64,000 bases of DNA from Betaproteobacteria bacterium (GTDB lineage: Bacteria > Pseudomonadota > Gammaproteobacteria > Burkholderiales > SG8-39): positions 124,001 to 188,000 of the forward strand of contig JACPYS010000058.1 of assembly GCA_016195915.1 (NCBI GenBank), read 5' to 3'. The notes under the pieces were generated by a model, which made no database searches, had not been told where the DNA came from, and worked only from the letters and a program-made list of their open reading frames with translations. Shown here piece by piece: positions 59,659 through 64,000 of this stretch. Each line of letters opens with the position of its first letter. The stretch's first letter is position 1. The position numbers and the translations under genes were made by a program.

Positions 59659-61101
59659 ATGGAAGAACTTGCGAACCGGCTGGAAATCGAAGACTTGCAG
59701 GAGAATCTGGCAGCCGTGCAGTCACTGCTTGCGCGCCACAAGCAGGTCGAGGGACTGGTTGAGCGCCAGGAGTCGCCGCGCCGCGAGCTCGTCGAACAGC
59801 TGGTGCAGAAGCTTCACCTGGTGGAGCTGCGCGCGCGGCTTGACAAGCTGCATCCTGCCGACATCGCTTATGTGCTCGAAGCCTTGCCGCTGGACGAGCG
59901 GCTGCTGGTGTGGGACCTGGTCAAGGCCGAGCGCGAGGGCGATATTCTGCTGGAAGTCTCGGATGCCGTGCGCGAGGCGCTCATCGCCAGCATGGATTCC
60001 GATGAGCTGGTCGCCGCGGCCGAGACCCTCGAGACCGACGAGCTCGCGGACCTCGCCGCTGATCTGCCGAAGGAAGTCCTTGCGGACGTCGTGCAGTCGC
60101 TCACGGCGGAGGAGCGCACACAGCTGCGCGCAGCCATGTCGTTCAAGGAAGGCAGCGTGGGAGCGCTGATGGATTTCGACATGGTGACGGTGCGCGACGA
60201 TGTGACCCTGGAAGCCGTCACCCGCTATCTGCGTCGAATGGACGAACTGCCCGACCACTCTGACCAGCTGTTCGTCGTCGACCGCGCGCGAAAACTGCTC
60301 GGCACGCTTTCGCTGGCACGGCTGATCGTGTCGGATCTCGACCTCGATGTGTCGCGCGTAATGGTGCCCGAAGCCGTGAAGTTGCATCCGGAGGACAGCG
60401 CCCAGGACGCGGCGAGCGCATTCGAGCGCTACGACCTGGTATCGGCGCCCGTGGTGGACGCCTTCGGCACGCTCGTGGGCCGGCTCACCGTGAATGCGGT
60501 GGTGGACCACATCCGGGAAACAAGTTCCGAGACACAGCTGGCTGAGGCGGGCTTGTCGGAGGAAGAGGACATATTCGCGCCCGTGTGGAACAGCTTCAAG
60601 AACCGCTGGGCGTGGCTGGCGATCAACCTTGTGACCGCGTTCATCGCTTCGCGCGTGATCGGTGCATTCGAGGGTTCGATCGAGAAACTGGTCGCCTTGG
60701 CGGCGTTGATGCCCATCGTCGCCGGGATCGGAGGCAATTCGGGCAACCAGACCATCACCATGATCGTGCGGGCGATCGCGCTCGGACAGATTCAGGGGCG
60801 GTACTGGAAGAAGCTCTTGTCCAAGGAAATCGGCGTGGCGTTGTTGAACGGCCTGGTGTGGGGCGGCTTGCTCGGGGTGATTGCGTTCGTGCTTTACGAC
60901 AGCGCCTCGCTCGGCGCGGTAATGACCCTTGCGATGACGCTCAATCTATTGCTTGCCGCAACCATGGGGGTGGCCGTTCCCTATGCACAGGCGCGGTTCG
61001 GTAAGGATCCGGCAGTCGGGTCGAGCGTGATCATCACCGCGTTCACCGATTCGGGCGGATTTTTCATCTTCCTGGGCCTGGCGACGCTGTTCCTGGTCTA
61101 G
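59659..61101 (+). CDS. mgtE: Magnesium transporter MgtE
   Basis: 480-residue Mg2+ channel. An acidic N-terminal helical domain (residues 1-140, with LPLDERLLVWDLVKAER) precedes a CBS pair (FDMVTVRDDVTLEAVTRYLR and AVKLHPEDSAQDAASAFERY) and five hydrophobic helices in the C-terminal third (ALMPIVAGIGGNSGNQTITM is the signature loop). Cytosolic Mg2+ gates the channel in studied homologues. It follows mtgA by 24 bases. Confidence 0.96.
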   Translation: MEELANRLEIEDLQENLAAVQSLLARHKQVEGLVERQESPRRELVEQLVQKLHLVELRARLDKLHPADIAYVLEALPLDERLLVWDLVKAEREGDILLEVSDAVREALIASMDSDELVAAAETLETDELADLAADLPKEVLADVVQSLTAEERTQLRAAMSFKEGSVGALMDFDMVTVRDDVTLEAVTRYLRRMDELPDHSDQLFVVDRARKLLGTLSLARLIVSDLDLDVSRVMVPEAVKLHPEDSAQDAASAFERYDLVSAPVVDAFGTLVGRLTVNAVVDHIRETSSETQLAEAGLSEEEDIFAPVWNSFKNRWAWLAINLVTAFIASRVIGAFEGSIEKLVALAALMPIVAGIGGNSGNQTITMIVRAIALGQIQGRYWKKLLSKEIGVALLNGLVWGGLLGVIAFVLYDSASLGAVMTLAMTLNLLLAATMGVAVPYAQARFGKDPAVGSSVIITAFTDSGGFFIFLGLATLFLV

Positions 61102-61220
61102 GCAGCCTGTCGTACGGCAACGTGTTGAGGCGAGCGGGAGCATCGCATGTCAGTCGTACACCCGCCGCGCCACAGCGGGAACATGTCTAGTGAGTAAGGT
61201 CATGGCATCAGGAAAACGTG

Positions 61221-61256
61221 AAAAATGTCGCAGCGGAGAGGCCTTCAGCGATTTTT
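61221..61256 (+). terminator. Possible mgtE terminator
   Basis: AAAAATGTCGC (61221-61231) can pair with GCGATTTTT (61248-61256) with a 2-base bulge, and is followed by CTTTTAG. The stem is AT-rich at its base. It lies in the 271-base gap after mgtE; nothing else could be recognised there apart from the ribosome site of the next gene. Confidence 0.35.
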
Positions 61257-61372
61257 CTTTTAGTATCTGTGACATTCATCCTCCGTCCATCTTCATTTCG
61301 ACGAGGAAAATCAGGGCCGTAGGGAACCGAAAGGGGTGGAGATACACCTAAGAGGAAACACAAGGAGTGTTT

Positions 61373-61777
61373 ATGCGTACTACGAACTTTAAGTCACTAC
61401 TCGCCGGACTTGTAACTGTTGCTTCGGTCATGTCCATGGGAAGTGGGCCTATTGCCTACGCACAGGCTTCGGATTTCAATGCAGAGGAAATGCCGTCGAC
61501 GACTGCGGCCAGGGATCCCTCGGTGTTGCAGCGTCACCTTGAAGCGCTGTCGCTCCAGGAGCGCGGAGACGAGCGGGCAGCGTTCTGTGCATTCCTCGAA
61601 GCCGGCGAAGCCGGATACGCACCGGCGCAGCGCCGGCTTGCCGAGATCTACAGCAAAGGCAACTCTGCGGTGCAGCGCGATTTCGCCGCGTCGACGCGCT
61701 GGTACCGGATGGCGCGCGAGCAGGGCGAGGCGATTCCGCGGCCCCATACCTACAGCGGCATCCCCGGCTTGAAGTAG
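61373..61777 (+). CDS. Exported Sel1-repeat-like small protein
   Basis: 134-residue protein with a signal peptide (MRTTNFKSLLAGLVTVASVM...AYAQA). One and a half Sel1/TPR-like units follow: RAAFCAFLEAGEAGYAPAQRRLAEIYSKG and DFAASTRWYRMAREQGEA. ATG at 61373 is chosen because AAGGAG lies five bases upstream; a GTG at 61367 would be too close to it. No function is evident. Confidence 0.75.
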   Translation: MRTTNFKSLLAGLVTVASVMSMGSGPIAYAQASDFNAEEMPSTTAARDPSVLQRHLEALSLQERGDERAAFCAFLEAGEAGYAPAQRRLAEIYSKGNSAVQRDFAASTRWYRMAREQGEAIPRPHTYSGIPGLK

Positions 61778-61821
61778 GGTGACGGGTCTGAATGAAACTG
61801 CAAATGAAGGAGAGAGCAATC

Positions 61822-62478
61822 ATGTGCATTCTTCACCGGTTGGTATTGGCGGCCGTTTTGAGCCTGCCCGGAATCTCGCCTGCATGCATGAATGGGTCTG
61901 ACGGGGACTGGGAGTCGGCGGCCGTCGCGGAGGCCGAGAAGCTCTTGGACGAAGGAAATTATGCCAAAGCCGTAGGGGTGCTGTTGAATGTCCCCGTGAT
62001 CAAGAACGGATCGGCTGGAGACCCACCCAAGTTCAGGTTCGACGATCCGGACCTCGACGCGCGGGCGCTGCGGGTCGCCGCGGCCGCCGTGGTGCGCTCG
62101 AGCGGGACCATCTCGCGCGGGGCGTTTTCGCGCCTCTCGGTCAATGGCCACGTGCGCAGCGGGGAGCGCGATGACCAAATCGCCTGGGCAAAGGAGATCT
62201 TCGCCGGCGATTACAAGGTCAAGCTTGATGATCCGAGCGTTTCCAGCCTGTTTGCCGAGGCGCTGGCCGCGGAAGGCAGGCGCGTGGAGGCGCGCACGAT
62301 CCTCGAGGATCTTGCGCAACGCGACTTGATCGCGGATTCCTATTCCTGGGCCACGTTGGCTGCGCTTCGCAATCGCGCCGGGGACGTCGCGGGACGCGAT
62401 GCCGCATTCGCGAAATGCCGGGCTTCTGCGAAGAGGCTCATGTCGAGCCGCGTATGCGCAGGAGGCAGCATGCAGTGA
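61822..62478 (+). CDS. Exported hypothetical protein with TPR-like helices
   Basis: 218-residue protein with an N-terminal export signal (MCILHRLVLAAVLSLPGISPAC, possibly a lipobox-like LSLPGISPAC). Helical repeats include AVAEAEKLLDEGNYAKAVGVL and the later SLFAEALAAEGRRVEARTIL. ATG at 61822 is chosen: AAGGAG lies nine bases before it, whereas the in-frame ATG at 61792 lacks a good site. It overlaps the cytochrome gene by 4 bases (GTGA), so they are probably co-expressed. Function unknown. Confidence 0.75.
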   Translation: MCILHRLVLAAVLSLPGISPACMNGSDGDWESAAVAEAEKLLDEGNYAKAVGVLLNVPVIKNGSAGDPPKFRFDDPDLDARALRVAAAAVVRSSGTISRGAFSRLSVNGHVRSGERDDQIAWAKEIFAGDYKVKLDDPSVSSLFAEALAAEGRRVEARTILEDLAQRDLIADSYSWATLAALRNRAGDVAGRDAAFAKCRASAKRLMSSRVCAGGSMQ

Positions 62479-63650
62479 TCGTCCGACCGGGAACTGCCGC
62501 CGCCGCATTGTTTCTGGTTATGGCGTCGGCAGCGAATTCCGCGGAGGATGGCGCTTCCCTGTTCGCCCGCTTCGAGTGCAACCGGTGTCATCGAATCGAA
62601 CGCGCGCCGGACCCGCCGTTGGAAAAGCAGTGTCTTGGATGCCACGAGCGCATCCTCTCAGGCGCTTTCAACGCTCCCGCTGATCTGTTGAGCCACTGGC
62701 AGGGCCGTCTCACAAGCCTGACCGCGGTGCCCTCGCTGATCGGCACAAGTAAACGGTTCAAACGGTCCTGGTTGGCGGATTATTTGATGGATCCCGTGGA
62801 TTTGCGACCCGCCCTGCCGGCAACAATGCCGCGTTTGCGACTGAAACGGGAGGACGCGGAGCGATTGGCGGAATTCCTTGCGCCGGCGGATACGCCGGAC
62901 CCAGTGCCGGCTGGGAATCCAGCCAACGGGCGCAAAAGGTTCGAGACGTTGGGCTGCGGCGCATGTCATCGCTTTTCGGGCGCCGATGCCTCGTCAAGCG
63001 TACCGCCGCCAATGGCCGTCGACCCGGCCGCGCTGGCCCGCGGGATTGCGTTGGCACCCGATCTGCGTTACACGCGTGAGCGATTCCGTCGGGAAAGTCT
63101 GGCACTCTGGATACGCGATCCGGCGAGTTTCAAGGCGGACACGCCGATGCCCGCTTTGCCGATGAGTCCGATCGACGCCGCCGACCTGGCGGCCTGGATT
63201 CTCACTTCACCCTTGGCTCAGGCACCGGCGGCGACGGTGCCCAAGCCCTTGCCGCTGCTGGAGCGCGAGATCCGCTGGCCTGAGGTGGAGGAGCGCGTTT
63301 TCAAGAAAATCTGCAGGCACTGCCACGCCGATGCCGCGTTTGCATTTGGCGACGGAGGCCCCGGGAACACCGGCGGTTTCGGTTTCCCGGCGCGCGGATT
63401 CAATCTGGCGACCTATCAGGGGATTTCTTCCGGCATCCGCGACCGGGATACCGGCAGGCGCATGAGTGTCTTCGCTCCTGGCCCAGATGGCACGACTCCG
63501 CTAATCGTCGCGGCGATGCTCGCCCGGCACGCGGAAATCGCGGGCCGGCCGGATTCCGCTGTACGGGGCATGCCGCTCGGCCTGCCACCCATCCCTCTGG
63601 AGGAAATCCAGAAGGTGGCCACTTGGATTTCCCTCGGGCGGCCCAGGTAA
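62475..63650 (+). CDS. Exported multihaem c-type cytochrome (four CxxCH)
   Basis: 391-residue periplasmic protein. A signal peptide (TAAAALFLVMASAANSA) precedes four haem-attachment motifs: CNRCH at 35-39, CLGCH at 53-57, CGACH at 161-165 and CRHCH at 280-284. The first pair is close together; the second and third mark two further cytochrome modules. GTG at 62475 is preferred: AGGAGG lies nine bases upstream and it overlaps the previous stop. The redox partner and pathway are unknown. Confidence 0.85.
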   Translation: MIVRPGTAAAALFLVMASAANSAEDGASLFARFECNRCHRIERAPDPPLEKQCLGCHERILSGAFNAPADLLSHWQGRLTSLTAVPSLIGTSKRFKRSWLADYLMDPVDLRPALPATMPRLRLKREDAERLAEFLAPADTPDPVPAGNPANGRKRFETLGCGACHRFSGADASSSVPPPMAVDPAALARGIALAPDLRYTRERFRRESLALWIRDPASFKADTPMPALPMSPIDAADLAAWILTSPLAQAPAATVPKPLPLLEREIRWPEVEERVFKKICRHCHADAAFAFGDGGPGNTGGFGFPARGFNLATYQGISSGIRDRDTGRRMSVFAPGPDGTTPLIVAAMLARHAEIAGRPDSAVRGMPLGLPPIPLEEIQKVATWISLGRPR

Positions 63651-63814
63651 ATTGCGGCTAAAGCTTGAACGCCTCGCGTGCAACCGCGAAAGTCGCGTCA
63701 TCTTTCGGGTGCCCGCGCGCCCTGATTTCCTGGGTCTGAAAGCGATAAACTACGCAGGCATCGGCACGCGAAGTCGCCAGAATCGCGAGGAGTCGCGTCG
63801 AGCGAGCGAGAAGA

Positions 63815-64000
63815 ATGGCTATTGACGAAGAAGCCTATTTGTTGGATTGCTGGAAACGGGTGGTCTGTCCCCATTGTCGCAAACCGTTCCTTGAAACCGC
63901 GCGCGTTGGATCGGGCCTGAAAAAGAAGGGCGGCTGCTGCAGCTTGGATTGCTACACGAAATACTGCGAGATCGATATCCGTGAACGCCTCAGACGATTT
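63815..64000 (+). CDS. Partial gene, small cysteine-rich protein
   Basis: The frame is open from ATG at 63815 to the window edge (62 codons), so the gene is truncated at its 3' end. The translation has CPHCRKPF and then CCSLDCYTKYCEID, two cysteine pairs that could bind zinc. No family is recognised with confidence. The 164 bases before it (63651-63814) hold no gene I can support. Confidence 0.5.
   Translation, partial: MAIDEEAYLLDCWKRVVCPHCRKPFLETARVGSGLKKKGGCCSLDCYTKYCEIDIRERLRRF

Noticed and set aside
63659-63800. Minus-strand frame ending AREAFKL in the last intergenic gap
   Set aside because: The translation looks protein-like near its end, but I find no start codon or ribosome site, and it would overlap the partial plus-strand gene.

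Overview
The window is a chromosomal replication-origin region from a GC-rich member of the Betaproteobacteria. The assignment rests on gene order: rnpA-rpmH facing away from dnaA-dnaN-gyrB, the set lysM-dprA-smg-topB next to def-fmt-rsmB-DUF4390-ntrY-ntrX-trkA-trkH, the torF-glnK-amtB operon, and the tonB-aroE-mtgA run. I saw no insertion sequences, phage genes, CRISPR arrays or tRNAs. Almost every gap is shorter than 300 bases.

Layout. 1-8.4 kb holds the replication core: rnpA, rpmH, dnaA, a 220-base dnaA-dnaN gap with oriC features, dnaN, gyrB, and topB ending base to base against gyrB. 8.5-21 kb has the leftward operon lysM-dprA-smg-topB and the rightward run def-fmt-rsmB-DUF4390-ntrY-ntrX-trkA-trkH. 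NtrX has lost its ATPase motifs. 21.1-25.2 kb carries a 34-residue ribosomal protein Thx gene and metH. metH has a structured leader that resembles a SAM-II riboswitch joined to an intrinsic terminator. 25.2-26.9 kb has a rhodanese and an MFS transporter.

27-40.6 kb is the accessory part: an aromatic-acid / acyl-CoA catabolic island. It encodes a thioesterase, a TetR regulator, two enoyl-CoA hydratase-family proteins, a BadH-like SDR, a broken acyl-CoA dehydrogenase, a benzoate-type CoA ligase, and a three-subunit molybdenum hydroxylase. The hydroxylase has the [4Fe-4S] cysteine pattern of 4-hydroxybenzoyl-CoA reductase. A leftward operon adds a zeta-class GST, an extradiol dioxygenase and a PaaK-like ligase. 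Four 14-base inverted repeats of the form TGAAY-N4-ATTCR lie upstream of the TetR gene and the divergent operons, which suggests one local regulon.

40.7-43.5 kb is the nitrogen-status operon torF-glnK-amtB with a sigma-54 type promoter. 43.6-64 kb is mostly housekeeping: ubiK, comM, apaH, a HIT protein, a long leftward operon (nucleotidyltransferase-like, tlpA, aroQ, accB, accC, prmA, DUF3426, pfkB), then mpl, a YqiA-like hydrolase, an RNB-domain RNase, a TonB-type protein, aroE, mtgA and mgtE. The right end has two small exported proteins, a four-haem c-type cytochrome and a partial zinc-ribbon-like gene cut by the window edge.
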